Part shown: positions 34,881-47,690 of the stretch, one piece after another
Layout of the letters: every line of letters starts with the position of its first letter
How positions within the stretch are numbered: the stretch's first letter is position 1
Assembly: GCA_031002005.1 (NCBI GenBank)
Contig: CM061919.1
Location: 16,191,687-16,255,686 of the forward strand
Direction of reading: 5' to 3'
Length of the DNA: 64,000 bases
Source of the DNA: Vandiemenella viatica
Lineage: Eukaryota; Arthropoda; Insecta; Orthoptera; Morabidae
Notes under the pieces: generated by a model
The model's database searches: none
What the model was told of the DNA's origin: nothing
What the model saw: the letters and a program-made list of their open reading frames with translations, nothing else
Program-made: the position numbers and the translations under genes

Positions 34881-35160
34881 CAGACGACAACAAGTTTTTT
34901 AATTACTTAAGAATGTCTAAATCGTCTTTCTTTCAATCATTGTACTTAGTAAAGGTTGATATTACCTGGAAAGATACGAAAATGAGAAATTCTTCTTGCT
35001 TTACCCCTTTGTCTTCTCTACACTTTCACTTCCACTCATTTCCACAGTGACATTCTGTAGTTCACTGGACATATTCAAGTACACAAATCGCATACTGTGC
35101 GAGGATAACAGCAAAGTGGCTGCTCGGTTGTGCGAGTGGCTGGCTGGCGGCGCCACCAGA

Positions 35161-35424
35161 CAGGGCCGCATTTAGGCTCTGTGGGCCCCTAGGCTATACA
35201 TGTGGTGCGGGCCCCCTGTCGGCAGTGGCTGGATTCTTAAATTTCGAAATATTCGAAATTCGACCTAAAGAATTTATGGGCGACCTTTTTTTTTTTTTTA
35301 GCTCTACTACCTGCCCAGGCGAGGTTGTGGGAGGTGAGGGGCCCCTCTTTGTGGTGCGGGCCCCCCTTTGTGGTGCGGGCCCCTAGGCTACAGCCTATGT
35401 AGCCTATGCTTAAATGCGGCCCTG
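35161..35424. mobile_element. hAT MITE with perfect 8-bp TSD
   Basis: 264 bp, starting CAGGGCCGCATTTAGGC and ending GCTTAAATGCGGCCCTG. CCACCAGA is duplicated at 35153-35160 and 35425-35432. Inserted in element C. Confidence 0.92.
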
Positions 35425-35512
35425 CCACCAGAATCCTGGTTGCGTCGCCAACAGAGACACCAGTGCCGCGGCTGGTTGCGCCGCCAAGTCGCCTAGTGTA
35501 ATAGGGCCCTTA

Positions 35513-36309
35513 GCCGAGCAATGCGGATTGCCGCTGATTTACCTACACCTCAAATAAATTACTAATATCTTCCAAACTAAGCATAGGAATAAAGTAAAAT
35601 TACGGTATTAGTTAAACTTGCTGATTTCTATTCATTGAAAAATTCTTAAGCGTGTAACTTCATCAGGAGCAAAGTAATTAAGCCGCATATATGTGCCAGA
35701 ATTTTTCATGTTTGGGATTGCAATTAAATAAATACGGGGAAATCAATTTACTGATGAGTCTGAGAAGAACCATTTGAAGTTGACAATATTGTGCTGTGTC
35801 ATAAAGCTGTTAGTCCAGCAACCAGTTGAGATGTAGACTATTCAACCGCGGCTTTACCACGTTGCCCAGGGTGCACCACGAGGGGGCTAGTCTACTGTTA
35901 CACCCCATGTGCATAGTTAGTATTAGGACTTGGTTTATTTCAAGAATTCGTTAGTTTCCAAACTGGAGCATTTTCTCTCCTTTCGTGTAAGGAATTTATG
36001 GTGAGCTTGTCGTAATAACTTACTTTTTTTCGTGTAATTTGAGTCAAAGCGCACTTATTTCAGGAGTAATGGTACTGACATAGAGGTATTATATAAACTT
36101 TCTTTGTACGTTCGCTTGATTATGTCGCGTGACCAAAAAGTTTGTTGAATAGTATGCCAGAGAGAAAAGAGTGCACATATTATATGGCCAGTTGGCCATT
36201 ATGCGTGCCATATTTTAGGTAACCTGTGTAAATACAAATGCGCAGCATTATCAAGCTTAAATATACAAAAGCCCAAGATTTCTTTCGGTTTTGACAAGTC
36301 CTAAAAAAA
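35513..36309. other. Noncoding repeat debris
   Basis: No frame. A block around 35520-35740 (CATCAGGAGCAAAGTAAT, GTGCCAGAATTTTTCATG) recurs, diverged, at 37560-37800, and TTGGCCATTATGCGTGCC matches the foldback MITE spacer. Confidence 0.55.
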
Positions 36310-36549
36310 TCTATACTAATATTATAAATGCGAAAGTAACTTTGTCTATCTGTCTCTTTGTTACATTTCTTGGGCTAAACTGCTAATCCTATCGTGATGA
36401 AATTTGACAAGAGATGCTATTTGGTATTAGGATGGACAAAGCATACTTTTTTCTGTATAAATAATACATGTTACATATTTTGAAATATTACTGATCAGCA
36501 GTAGACAGAAGAGTAGGTTGTTTACGTCTCTGAAGTACAGTTACGCGTA
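36310..36549 (+). mobile_element. Helitron-type 5' end
   Basis: A|TCTATACTAATATTATAAA followed by a GTAACTTTGTC leader and GATGAAATTTGACA is the style of arthropod Helitron 5' ends and parallels the start at 2108. A matching CTRR 3' end was not found. A diverged second head lies at 36776-36910 (CTAATATCATAAATGCGG). Confidence 0.5.
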
Positions 36550-36670
36550 GCTGTCTGGTAACTCAGTGGTTAACGCGCTTGCTTACTGATGTTTGGACCG
36601 TGGTCTTCGGTTCACATCTCGGTGGATACAAAGATTTTCAAGAGTTGTTTTTGATCGTATGAGCCACGCC
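36550..36670 (+). repeat. tRNA-derived SINE
   Basis: TGGTAACTCAGTGGTTAACG serves as A-box region and GGTTCACATCTC as B box, about 45 bp apart, with a body that continues to about 36670. It sits between the two Helitron-like heads. Confidence 0.6.
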
Positions 36671-36910
36671 TGGATGCTTAGTTGTTCGGATTCCATGTTA
36701 AACTGTTGATATCACAAATTTATGGGTGCAATGCTGTAAATGTACACTTATTTACGCTATATTGATCAGTGTTCAGTGCTAATATCATAAATGCGGAAGT
36801 AGGTCTCTGTCTTTTAGTTACATTTTGACGACAAAATGGCTATATCGATAATGATTGAGTTTGACAAAGAAATGCTTTGTATCTGTAGGAAGGACTCAGA
36901 ACATTATTAT

Positions 36911-38389
36911 TATTATTTTCTGTATGAATAACAGTTGTAGTCACGAAATCTTGAGAACTTATGGAATGGTGACATACAGACGGATGCGTATGTTAGTCTG
37001 TAATGTTACGTCGGTTGCTCAAGCTGTGTTTCTCGCGTGTGTGATTTGTTAGTAAATTTCGTTTAGAAACGTATTATTTAGTATAGAGCTCGATATGCTC
37101 TGCACTGTACTATTATTTTGTGTTTGCCTAAAAGAGTCTGGCACCAGTTTATTTTGTCTTATTTTCTGATATGCCTTGCGGGCCTAAAGTGTAGCTCTAG
37201 CAGAACACGAGCAGCTTAAGTTATTAGAACCCAAGAATATGATGCTCATGCTAAAGAAAGAAGAAAAGATCATGCTGAAATAAAGCCACCCTTAGTTACA
37301 AGTTACACATCCCCCTCCCCCCAACCACACAAACACACATACATCCCCCCACCTTCTTTTGTTTTTCTGTTTTTAAATATGTTGGAAATTGATTCTCTTC
37401 ATTAGACAGGTTCGACTGTTTGAGCATATAGCTTCGTCCAGAACAAAGCAATTAACCTGCAAACATGTACTGGAACGTTTCACGTTTGGGTTGCCATTCA
37501 ATAAATACAGGGAAAATTAGCAATATCATTACCAATAATGCCCCACCCTCTGCAAACAATTAATGTGCGTCGTAACCGAGCAATGAACATTGCAGCTGGT
37601 TTAACTACCACCTCAAATAAATAACAAATAACTTCAAAAATAATCATAGTAACAAAGTAAAAATTAAGGCTTTGGTTAAACTTGCTTGCCTCTATATAGT
37701 ATGGAAATATCAGGTTTGTAGCTTCATCAGGAGCAAAGTAATCAAGCCGCAAATATGTGCCAGAATTTTTCATGTTTGCGACTGTAATTCAATAAATACG
37801 GTGAAAAACTCCAATATCAGATTTTTCTGGTGATTTAGGGATGAAACCATGTATGTGTACCAAATTACTTGTTTCTAGGGTTACTGTAAGTACAATGGAA
37901 TTTTTATGTCGGTGTGTTGCCGAAATAAAAATTTGAATTTCAATAACTTCAAAAATAAGAAATGGAAAGAAGTAAAATTAAATATATTAGTTTAACATAT
38001 TAAGCTCACTATACAGTGACAATCTGAGGATTATAAAGTAATTTGGGCAAAAACCGATTTCACGTTAGGGGTAGGTATATGGAAATTTACGTGTTTTAGA
38101 CTTTTCTTATAATATGTGGGTAAAATGTTATCTGTGTACCAAATTTCAGCTTTCTACGGCTATGGGAAATGCCTTAGAATTTTGATGATCATCAGTCAGT
38201 CAGTGAGTGAGTGAGTGACAAAATCGCTGTAGTTTGCATCCGAATAACATACGAACTAAGAACAGTAACAAAATAAAATTTAGTACGTTTGCTAAGATTG
38301 CTGACATCTATGCATAGCAAAAATTTTAGACATGTAGCATAAATACGACCGAAGAAATTGAGGTTCAAAAATGGCCCGAATCGCTTCGA
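36911..38389. other. Old repeat debris without genes
   Basis: Contains the diverged copy of the 35520 block (37560-37800), a C-rich stretch near 37310, a weak Helitron-like fragment near 37190-37280 (AQEYDAHAKERRKDHAE-type composition), and a LINE-like 3' segment ending in a GTGA/GTCA microsatellite (about 38190-38220). Confidence 0.45.
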
Positions 38390-38589
38390 GAAAAGGGCTG
38401 GGCCGTAGCTAGAGTTAAATTTAAGATAGGGCAGCGATGGTTACAGGTAGGGCGGAAGTTAAAATTTTACTTGATCTAATCTGGTGAATTGATTTTTGTC
38501 GTATTTGTGATTGTGAGTGAGTGAGGTATTACTTAATAATCGGGAGGGGTGATAGATAGATAAGAGAAAGAAAATCATTTATTCAGTGT

Positions 38590-38720
38590 AATCGTATGCC
38601 AGTACTCAGTTGATTCTTGGCTGTCCGAATGACGCTGTGTCATGTTTCGTGTAGCCGATGTTTCGACCATCCTGTGGTCTTCTTAGAGGGCAGAACTGCG
38701 TCTTTAATCATATATATATT
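38590..38720 (-). repeat. Penelope-like or LINE 3' hairpin piece
   Basis: On the minus strand CACAGGATGGTCGAAACATCGGCT resembles the GGTCGAAACNTCGGC element found at the ends of Penelope-like and some LINE elements. It may be the downstream part of the Penelope-like element whose GIY-YIG piece is at 45720-45990. Confidence 0.4.
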
Positions 38721-38929
38721 TATTATCGTTTCATTCCTTCCCCTGGTGGGAGAAGTCGGGGTAGCAGTACACAAATTGCTACATATTTTACAATTGATGA
38801 AAGCATAAATATAAATGTTAAAATTTCTTATAACAATAGATTTTTTTCAGTTTTTTACATAATCAGAAGGCTGTTATTTTTAGTTTTTACAACATTTCAA
38901 GCAGGTTTACAGATGATAGTTTTCAGATA

Positions 38930-41900
38930 ATCGGTTAAAGGGTGGGGTATAAACTTGGATCGTTTCTCTTCGTCGGGTATTGGTGGTGGTCGGTCTATGT
39001 GTTGGGTTGGGATAAGGATGTTAAGGAGGTGGAGTGTGGGTGGTACTTGTTTGTAGAAAGTGGGGAGGTGATAGGATTCGGTGATTAGTTTAGAGTTATA
39101 GGATTGTTGTTATGGAGATTATTTAGTACGTATTTTATGCGGAGGGATTCTAAGTGGATCAGGGTGTGGGGAAATTTAATTCAGGTGTAAAATAGGTGGG
39201 CGGGTGATAGCAGTCGGATTCGTGTCGTTCTATAATTTAAGGTCTATTGTAGAAGCGATCGGGAGCGGATAACCAATAGAGGTGACCATAGGTGAGGATG
39301 GGGCAGAGGAAGGCTTTGTAGGTGTTGATAACGTTGCTGCGGAGTCCCCAGGAGTAGTTTAAGAAGGTTGAGTCGGATATTTGCTTCGGAAGTGATCATT
39401 TTAAGGTGGGGTGTCTAGGTTACATGTTGGTCGAGGATGATGCCTAGGTATTTAACAGTGGGTTGTTGCTGGATGGGATGATCGTAGAGGCGGTGTCTTC
39501 TGCTTGTCTTTCCGAAAATGATGGCTTGGATTTTGTTAGGATTTATGATTCATCTCCAGCGGTTGCACCATTGTACAAATTTATCCAGTTCTGTCTGTAT
39601 GGATTTTTGCGATTGTTGTAGTGATTTATAGATAGATAGATAGATATGTTCACTTTGATCCCATGTGAGAATAATCTCGGGGATGTGGAACAGTACATAC
39701 ACTTATTAGTAATGTCAATATTACTATATAATTGATAATATTATATATTGACAAGAAGTTAGTTATGACCCATTAGTATAACCAATATTTCCTGTAATCT
39801 ACAAATACAATCCCGAGTTAGTTAATACTTATTATGTGGAACAGTGTATAAACTTGTTACCAGCATCTAACAACCAGTTATTTTCTTACCAACCAGTTAC
39901 CACAACTCATAAGCAGTCAATTACTTAAAAACCTGTTAGTATCATAATTTTTACAGCAGTTTTTGAGTGCATGCTATCCCATGTTAGTTACAATATATGA
40001 GTGAAATTTTGTAAACAGTGTAATTACTTCATTTGTCAAAAGTTTCAACAGAAAGAAAAACCATATATCAATTTAGTAATTGTGGACAACTTTGTCACCT
40101 TTCCCTTCCATACACCATATATACTATTTTATCAGTCATTCTTAGTTACCAAATTCCAAGAAGAAAATTCTTTTACAGAGTAAAATGGATTCTGAAGCAG
40201 AAACTCTTTCAGTTTGGACTTAAAGTAGTTGAGTTTTTGTAGATAACATTTAATTTCTGTTGGTAAGACATTGAATAAGGAAGCTCCAGTAAATGTTAAC
40301 CCTTTCTGTACAATTGACAGTGATTTGTAATCCTTGTGAATATTATATTTATTCCTAGTATTATGGCTATGTATGTCAGCATTAAGAGTGAAGTGTTCAG
40401 GGTTTTCCACTACAAATGATAGTACAGAGTATACATACTGTGCTGGCAATGTTAGTACACCCAGGTTTTTAAATAGATTTCTGCACGACGTCTGTGGGCT
40501 TGCTCCATGGCTATGTAGGCGGTGTCATCGGCGTATTGGAGGATGTATGTAGTTACTGCAGGTATAGGTATGTCAGAAATGTATAAGATGTATAGGAGTG
40601 GCGAGAGTACGTATCCTTGGGGGGACACCTGCGGTACGGGAGAAGATGCGGGAGAAGAAGTTATTTATGGTTACAAACGAGGTACGGTGTGTGAGGAAGG
40701 AGGCTATTGTACGAATGTAGGTGATGGGTAAGGCGAAGGTTTGCAGTTTAAAAATGATTCCGACGTGCCATACTCGGTCGAAAGCTTTTTCCATGTCTCA
40801 CAAGAAGAGAATTGCGGACCGTTGGGTGTTGATGTGGGTGGTCAGGAGGTATACTAGTTCGAGGAGTTGATCTTGGGTGGATAGTTTGGGCGGAAGCCTC
40901 ACTGGCCTGGGGATAGGAGTGAGTGTTAAGATATGTGTTGGTGGATTCTTTTTGATAATATGGTTTCAAATATTTTGCTAAAGACGGAGGTGAGGCTGAT
41001 GGGCTGGTATGAGTTGGGATCTGATTTTGGCATATTTGGTTTGGGAAACATCAGTATTATTTTAGATTTACCATTTAGGAGGGTAGATGCCGAAGTATAT
41101 GGTATTTGTATACAGGTGGGCTAGGAGTTGATGGAAGGAGCTGGGTGCTTCTTTGATGTGTCTATATGTGATTGAGTCAGGGCAAGGAGCTGTATTTTTC
41201 TTGGTATGAAGGACAGATAGGATATCGTTAGTAGTGATGGGGGGTGTTAAGTCCAGTTCGGCTGACGGTTTGGATGTAGTTGAAATCGGGTTTGAGCGGT
41301 AGTAATGGCGGGTCAACACCCTGTTCGATTATGGCGGAGTCAGCGTAGTCAAATTAGGGGTCATTTGGTGTGGTATGGATGGTTTGGAGTTGGTCTGCGA
41401 AGAGATTTGGTTTTTTGGTGTTTTCGGGTACCGGAAGGTTATTGTGGAGGAGGGGGTTGGTGGTGGCGGGTTTAAGACCAGTTATGCGTCGGAAGGTGGA
41501 CCAGTATTGTGAGGAGTTCTGTATATACTTTTTATTTAGCTAGTTGCAGGTGTCCCTCCAAGTTTGTGGCGGTTATATAGTTTCGGACTGTTCGTTAGAG
41601 CTGACGGTGGAGGATGGATCGTGGGTGCGCTGATAAGTGCGGAAGAGGTCACATGAGAGATGAAGGAGTTTGTGTGTTCGTCTTGGTAGTGATGATTTGT
41701 GAGGGCTGATAGGAGTCAGGGGTGATGTGAGCGTCAGTAGCGTCTATGATGGTGTGTTGCAGGTATTTGGTGGCTTTATGTAGGCTGTCAGCGTCGGTGT
41801 TATTTGGTTTGTCTGCGTCTATTTGGTCATCGATGAATTTTCTGTAGTTATTCAAGTTGGTATTGCATCGGTGGGGTGTAAGATTGGGTGGGCGTGGGGT

Positions 41901-42460
41901 CTTATTCGATGGAGAGCATGGTCGGGAGGTGGTCGCTGCCAATGGGATCGAGAACATGATGGGTGGTGCGGGTTAGGATATTTGGGGAGGCTAAAACTGT
42001 ATCAGGGATTATGTTTGATTCAGGGCGCGTGGATGACAGGATGTTAATGATGTCATCTCTCATGGTTGCTAGGGTTTGATGGAGTTCTTGTTGGGTGCGA
42101 CTATGGATATCGATGTCTGCCATGATGATATATGAGTTGTGGTGATTATCTATGTAGGATATGAAATTGATTGGGAGTGGAACGCGGGGTCGGATGTATA
42201 TGGTGAGGAGGGTGACAGTGAGGGATTTTAGGAATGATGTGACTATGACATGTTCAGATGGATGATGATTGAGGGGTGGGATATGATTTTTATAGCCAAT
42301 GACCACGCTCCGCGCGCTACTTGTGAAGGGTTGTCGGATATGGTGAGTTGATAAGGGGATATAATAATTTGATGATGTGGTTGGAGGAAGATTTCGTTTT
42401 GAGGCAAGTGAATGGATGTTGTTAAATAAAATGTAATGAAAAAGAGGCATATTTGGGTTT
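38930..42460 (-). pseudogene. Jockey-like LINE ORF2: endonuclease and reverse transcriptase
   Basis: On the minus strand, frames in order: an APE-type endonuclease end (41902-42450, with PIGSDHLPTML); a linker; RT start with KKNTAPCPDSITYRH (41068-41319); EKAFDRVWH (about 40790), the first catalytic Asp block; YADD at 40524-40535, the RT active site; then, beyond the LINE B insertion, KYLGIILDQH near 39450. Stops and frameshifts break it throughout. Confidence 0.85.
39620..40455 (-). mobile_element. Second LINE, 3' fragment inserted in the first
   Basis: The frame 40132-40449 has the pattern HNTRNKYNIHKDY...KGLTFTGASLFNVLP..IK, with YSVKEF at the end, the C-terminus of a different LINE family. 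Its 3' UTR runs to a GATA-type microsatellite (39629-39647). The host LINE resumes on both sides within a few codons after YADD, and ATCTAT occurs at both junctions, fitting a TSD. Confidence 0.75.
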
Positions 42461-42469
42461 TTCGGAGTG

Positions 42470-43407
42470 AGGTTGGGGGCTTATACGAGGGTTTCTAGCG
42501 TGAGGAATTTTAAGTGGGAGTTGTTGTATGAACAGGTGGCATTTTTGTGAATTCCAAAAACTGCTTGGACTGTGATAGATATTTGTGCGAGTGTGTGATC
42601 TCGCGAGAAGGGGTTTAGATATTTCAAAGTAATGATAATGAATCATAGGATATCTTCTATGGTTTGTGATCGGCATATGGAATTGGTGGGTGGTATGGGA
42701 GTGTCAATGGGTCAGAGGGGTAGAGTAAGTTCAGGTTTCATGGGGGCTGGTTTGAATTTGCATTTGGTGGAGAAGGTAGGGTGGTGTTCACTGCATGTGT
42801 TCCAGGTTGGTGTTTTCTGCAGGTTAGGGCAGGTATTTAGGAAGTGATTCTCTTTGTAGTGGGGACAAATAGAAGGGTTTTTACACTTCTACGTGAGGTG
42901 GTCGCTGTATTGTAAGCAGCGGGCACATTTAATAGGTTGGGGAGAGGGAATTTTTGAAGGTTCCACTCTGTGTTTTTGGTAGAGGATCGCGGCCCATTGC
43001 GTGGTCATTTTTGATGGATCTTATGTTAGGACTCTGATCATCTAAGTGGGCCCAAAGTTATTTCTGATTCTGAGGTACATGTAGGTTTTCGTTTAAGTTT
43101 AGCTCCGTGACTACTTCTTCTTCGGTGATAGATGGATTTACCGCGCGGATGACGGCTGTGAGTGTTGGGGGTCTGTGGGGTTGGTTGTTTAGGGGGGGGG
43201 GGTGAAGGTAGCATTGTCGCCAAAAAAAGTTAGGCCAATTTTGTATTTAATTAGCTTAAAGAGGTCTGTATTGTTGCTTTTCATAATGATTCCATTTTTT
43301 TGTGGGAATGAGTTGTTCTATTGATATCTTTGGTATGTGAAGCTTTATGAATTTGGTTAAGGTTTTCCTATTGGTGTATTCAGGGAACATTCCCTCCAGT
43401 ATATATA
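42470..43407 (-). pseudogene. Jockey-like LINE ORF1 (gag-like), downstream part
   Basis: On the minus strand, translation through frameshifts shows zinc-knuckle cysteines (CPNLQKTPTWNTCSEHHPTF and a preceding C..C...H..C-like segment) typical of jockey ORF1 proteins. The upstream part of ORF1 continues at 44700-45140 on the other side of the mariner. Confidence 0.6.
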
Positions 43408-44697
43408 CGAGGGTGAGTCAAATAAAAACCTTAAATTTGTAATAAAAAATCGAAATTTCACGCCGTTTTCCTGTAATTTGGTAAGCATGCCACAAGCAGC
43501 GTGCAGAATGGCCTGTAGGTGGCAGCATAGTGCAGATGCACAAATACTGTCGCAGTATCAGTATAAAGATGGCTGCCCCACCTGAGACTTGCACCAGGGA
43601 AGAACAGCGTTCTGTTATTTGGTTTTTGAGTGGTGAAGGTGTGAAACCTATTGAAATTCATCGAAGAATGAAGGTTCAGTACGGTGATGCATGTTTATCA
43701 CAGCAGCAAGTCTACCAATGGAGTAGGAAGTTCGCAAATGGTGTGACTTCAGTGGAAGATGCTCCTCGTCCAGGTCAGGAGTTGTGACTCCACAGAACAT
43801 TGCAGCAGTTGAAGCCATAGTGATGGAAAACCGCCGAGTGACACTGAATGACATTGCGGCATGTTTAAAGATTAGTCATGGTTCAGCACTCCACATTGTG
43901 CATGATGTGCTCCAGTTTCACAAAGTGTCTGCAAGATGGGTGCCACGGCAGCTGACTCCTAATATGAGAGAACGACGTGTTGATGCTTGTAAAGAACTTC
44001 TTCGGCTCTTTGAATGAGAAGGTAATGGCTTCCTTACTGGGGACGAAACCTGGGTTCACTTCCACCAACCGGAAACGAAGAGAGAGAGCAATGAATGGCG
44101 CCATTCCTCATCAGCAAAACCAAAGAAGTTTCGAACAGAACCATCAGCAGGGAAGATTATGCTGACTCTCTTTTGGGACGAAAAAGGCATCATTTTGGAG
44201 CATTACAGGCCTAGAGGGACCACTGTCACCAGTGCATCATACACAGATCTCCTAAAAAATCATCTTCGGCCTGCAATCAAATCAAAGCGACGTGGATTGC
44301 TGTCATCAGGTGTCCTTTTGCAACATGACAATGCAAGGCCCCACACTGCCCGTACAACAGTTCAACAATCACAGACCTGCATTTTGAGAGTCTTCCTCAT
44401 CCACCATACTCACCAGACCTTGCCCCAAGTGATTTCCATATATTTGGACCACTCAAAGAAGCAATGTGAGGAAAGAAGTTCCGTTCTGATGAAGAGGTAC
44501 GCCACGCGGTGCATGAGTGGTTGCGCGGACTACCAAAAGAATTTTTTTCTAAAGGAATTTATGCACTTTGTAAGCGCTGGAGGACTTGCATTGAGCGTGG
44601 GGGAGATTATGTTGAAAAGTGATACAGTTTTGTGCCACTTCTGCAAAATAAATAATACTTAAAAAAATATTTAAGGTTTTCATTTGACTCACCCTCG
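43408..44697 (+). mobile_element. mariner element
   Basis: 1,290 bp with inverted repeats CGAGGGTGAGTCAAATAAAA at the left and the matching inverse with one mismatch at the right, and TA at each side (43406-43407, 44698-44699). It carries one broken transposase. Inserted in LINE ORF1. Confidence 0.95.
43530..44640 (+). pseudogene. mariner transposase, frameshifted
   Basis: About 345 codons when complete. The N-terminal helix-turn-helix half is open at 43530-43787 (REEQRSVIWF...VYQWSRKF). Breaks occur near 43787, 44017, 44160 and 44380. Catalytic blocks are visible: GDETWVHF near 44040, HDNARPHTA near 44330, and PYSPDLAPSDF near 44405. The second and third Asp are 101 nt apart, i.e. D34D less one base. 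Inactive. Confidence 0.9.
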
Positions 44698-44699
44698 TA

Positions 44700-45140
44700 C
44701 GTGAATTGTCTGAGAAGTAGTAGGAGGTGTTGGTGTGGTTTTTAGGACTTCACATGTGGTAAATGTAGTTTTTGTTGAGGAGGTTTGTGCAGACCGCGAA
44801 GTTCCGCATTTTGACTGGTCATAAGGTTTGGCATTGTTCCTGTTTGTTTGCAGATAGCTAGTACCCCGTGTAGGTTTTTACACTATCTGTGGAATATGAG
44901 GGTTTATGCCTTCACATGTCGTGGGGCTGATGATTGATGACGTGGTAGGAGTCATGGTGGTTGCAATTGTAGTTGAAGTTGTGTCTATGGTGGAAAGGTG
45001 GCTGCTGGTAGTGACAGTGGGTGGAAGGATGGTAGGCTTTGTGCCGGAAATGTTTACAGCGTTACTGTTTTGTTGCTGAGTGTAGCCCACTAGGCAGGCA
45101 GATCGATGGAAGCCCATTTGTGAGCAGCGGCGAGAGCAGG
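44700..45140 (-). pseudogene. Jockey-like LINE ORF1, upstream part
   Basis: Thr/Ser/Pro-rich frame (44878-45156, with TTSSHLSTIDTTSTTIATT), the low-complexity N-terminal part of ORF1. It is separated from the zinc-knuckle part by the mariner. Confidence 0.5.
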
Positions 45141-45169
45141 CGTTGTTAGTCAGCAAGCTGGTGTAGACC

Positions 45170-45430
45170 GGTGGCAGGTAGGGCAGGCGCAGTCGGATGG
45201 CCGACGTAGTCCGAAGCAGACAGAGGAAAGCAGGCAGGCAGGCATAGTATGAAAGAAGGCAGGCAGGCGTAGTCGCTGAGCTGGCAGACAGATATGCGTA
45301 GTCCTAAAGTAGGCAGACAGGCGTAATCCGAAAGCAGGCAGGCAGCCAGCCACAGTCCGAAGGCAGGTAGGTGAGTTCCAGAAGCTGATAGTCGAAGTCC
45401 AGGGGCAATCAGGTGATATCCATAAATTAG
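45170..45430. repeat. GGCAGGCAGGC tandem repeats
   Basis: Imperfect units of about 35-45 bp built on AGGCAGGCGTAGTCCGAAAG. They may be a LINE 5' UTR or Penelope 3' UTR expansion. The long minus-strand frame over them is a by-product. Confidence 0.7.
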
Positions 45431-45719
45431 CAGGCGAAGTATCAAAGAGATAAAACTAGAAGTGTATTCCAGTAGTAAGCGTAATCCGGTAGGCGGCGAC
45501 AACTTGAAGAAAGCCAAGGAATCCAGGTTGAACTGTTATGTGTTCCTCCTCTTCAGTCAGTGTGTAGTGTTGTTATATAGTCGATCCGTGACCCATCTAG
45601 AGCGTTCAGGCTACCCCGCCAATGAGAATATGCGACCATCATGTGTTTCGTTGGCCTGGTGGGGCGCGGCGCGGTCTGGAGGGAGGTGACACGTGACCTA
45701 CACTGTCTACTCGTACATT

Positions 45720-45990
45720 AGCGACAGTCAGGCGTCAGGTAATTTAAGCCCGTTGTCTTCGTTTATATTTTTTGGGCGTTTGGCAATTTCCAGCGCCTCC
45801 CTGACCCTCCTTGGTCACCATTTATCTTCGCGCACTATAAGGATGGTGTTTTCGAAGTTTATGGCATGATTAGTTTCGGCTGCATGCCATGTAATGTCGG
45901 ATTTATCGATGTTGTTGGATCCATAATTGCGGATGTGCTCACGCAACCTGTCCCCTTCTTGGTAACTCAGCAATTAGTATGTCCAATGTT
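45720..45990 (-). pseudogene. Penelope-like element, GIY-YIG endonuclease end
   Basis: Minus-strand translation (one frameshift) gives LREHIRNYGSN, then HAAETNHAINFENT and REDKW.PRRVREALEIAKRP and ends LPDA. This is the H..E-containing C-terminal end of the GIY-YIG domain of Penelope-like elements. The RT part is absent. Confidence 0.7.
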
Positions 45991-46029
45991 TCAAAATAAT
46001 CAAATTTAAATGGCTGAGCATCCGGTCTT

Positions 46030-47690
46030 CTATATTTTGTAGGAAGGGCCAGCATCAAGTAATGATCCATCCGATTTGATTTTCCTCTTGAGCCTGTTCT
46101 GGATCTGGGTTCTATTTTCAGAATTGCGACTTGTCATAGAATTAGCTCCTTCCAAAATTTGATATATTTCATCTGATCTTAGGCAGTTTTTTTCATTTTG
46201 GACACACTTTACTATTGTTATGGCGTCTTTTAATCCTGCGCTTTGGGCTCGTAAAGCTGCGTCTGCAGGCTGAAGCATGAATAAGATTTTTTTTACCCAC
46301 AACCATGGCCATTAGGAATTCCAAGTTGAGTATGACTTTTAATGCCAACACTCTTAGCGATATCATCACCATTCAATCTGTCTTTTTTAATTTTATCTTA
46401 TGTCATCAAAATTGATGAATAATTATTGTTTACAACTTTTGTAACTGCCAAGTGTCCTGACCAATGCTGTTCGAGGAGCCAGCCAATCCTTTTTCCACCA
46501 TATGAGGCAGCTGTTTTGCTATAGTGAAAGAATTCATGTAACATGGTGCATTTATAAAAAAAAATTATTAAAAAAATAAAAAAAAAAAAAATTAAAAAAT
46601 GACGAATGAAAGTCTTTTCCGAGATTGTCCTGGTGTCTATAAAATGCAAGAGATGGTTGTAGCAGTGGACGTGAGGAATTTTTTGGCTAAATTTATTTTT
46701 TGTTCTGTTTGCAACTTCTGAAACTTTCCAAAACATTACACTTGCGCCGTCATAGCATACCAGAGAGGTCAAAGTTATTTCCCGTAAGCGTATTAAACGT
46801 TAATTCGGTGAAAGTGGCTGCATCAAGGTTTTCAATATTTGTAACTGCCAGCAACGAGTCATTGACAAATTGCTATAACAATATATTCTCGGTTATTTTT
46901 GTCTCTCGTCCCATCTTCCATTAGAGTAAACCAGTTCACGTCAGATTCCTCAATATCTTTAAGAATCGAACTTGAACCATTGCTTGAATTATTTGATTTT
47001 GAATTTCGCATGAATGACATATTGCAGTTTGTTTTATATGACTGATAGCCTCCTTCAAATTCGTATGTTTCATGCATGTTTATTCAAACATATTATGAAA
47101 TAATACTTGTTCTTTTCTTCCTCTAAAATATAATTTCCACGCAAAGCCAATTCATTAACAACTAGAAAGTCTATTACTTCAATAATACTTCATATAAGAC
47201 CTATTTTTTTTTTTTTTAAATCCGTTTCGACCTATTAACGTTTCATCACTGCTAGTTGTAGATATTACATGAATTTTTCCTGCCACATCGCCATGGCTTG
47301 TGTATGAGATATGGATTTTTATCAGTGAAATTTTCAAGTTTCTGAATCCTGCGTAAGTGTATAAAGTCTGTTTGCTTCCATAATAATTTCTGGCAAGAGT
47401 AGCAAAAAGCAACATCTTTCTCGACTGAATCCTACAACCACTACAAAGGTCCTGTTATTTTATTTTAGATGTACATCTAAATTAACTTGCTTTATCCGTT
47501 CTCCGATTTGTGCAATATCAGAGGGAATACTACAGCTAACATTACCAACATGTTTCTCCAAACCTGTTTCCATAGGACTAGGAGTGGTAATTTCATTTTG
47601 TGCTTCCAACTGTTTTGAGGAAAGAGGTCCTTCTTGGTAAATTTCCTCTTCAACTCTTCGTTTTTTGCTAAAGAAAGCCCGTATACTCAT
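46030..47690 (-). pseudogene. hAT transposase (ZMYM/DUF4371-like), broken
   Basis: Fragments in order on the minus strand: MSIRAFFSKKRR start (47690), a typical nuclear-targeted N-terminus; GFRNLKISL near 47340; CYDGASVMF with VHCYNHLLHF (46398-46772), the catalytic-core region with the C..H insertion motif; and a C-terminal helical stretch (46030-46302). Stops and a long A/T run near 46555-46600 interrupt it. Confidence 0.8.

Larger units (their letters stand above)
33250..35509. mobile_element. Harbinger-like non-autonomous element C
   Basis: 2,260 bp with termini GGGCCTTATTACACTAGG and inverse CCTAGTGTAATAGGGCCC, flanked by TTA (33247-33249, 35510-35512). The terminal motif TTATTACACTAGG is repeated three times near the left end (about 33256, 33338 and 33438), separated by GC-rich GGCGGC/ACCAG blocks. 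The interior holds a LINE remnant and a hAT MITE. Confidence 0.83.

Noticed and set aside
43038..43223. Pro/Lys-rich 61-residue minus frame as a separate protein
   Set aside because: It is part of the decayed LINE ORF1 region in another frame.
45146..45517. 123-residue minus frame with repeated LSDYACLP-like units
   Set aside because: Produced by the GGCAGGC tandem repeats; repeats of length near a multiple of three give long frames by chance.
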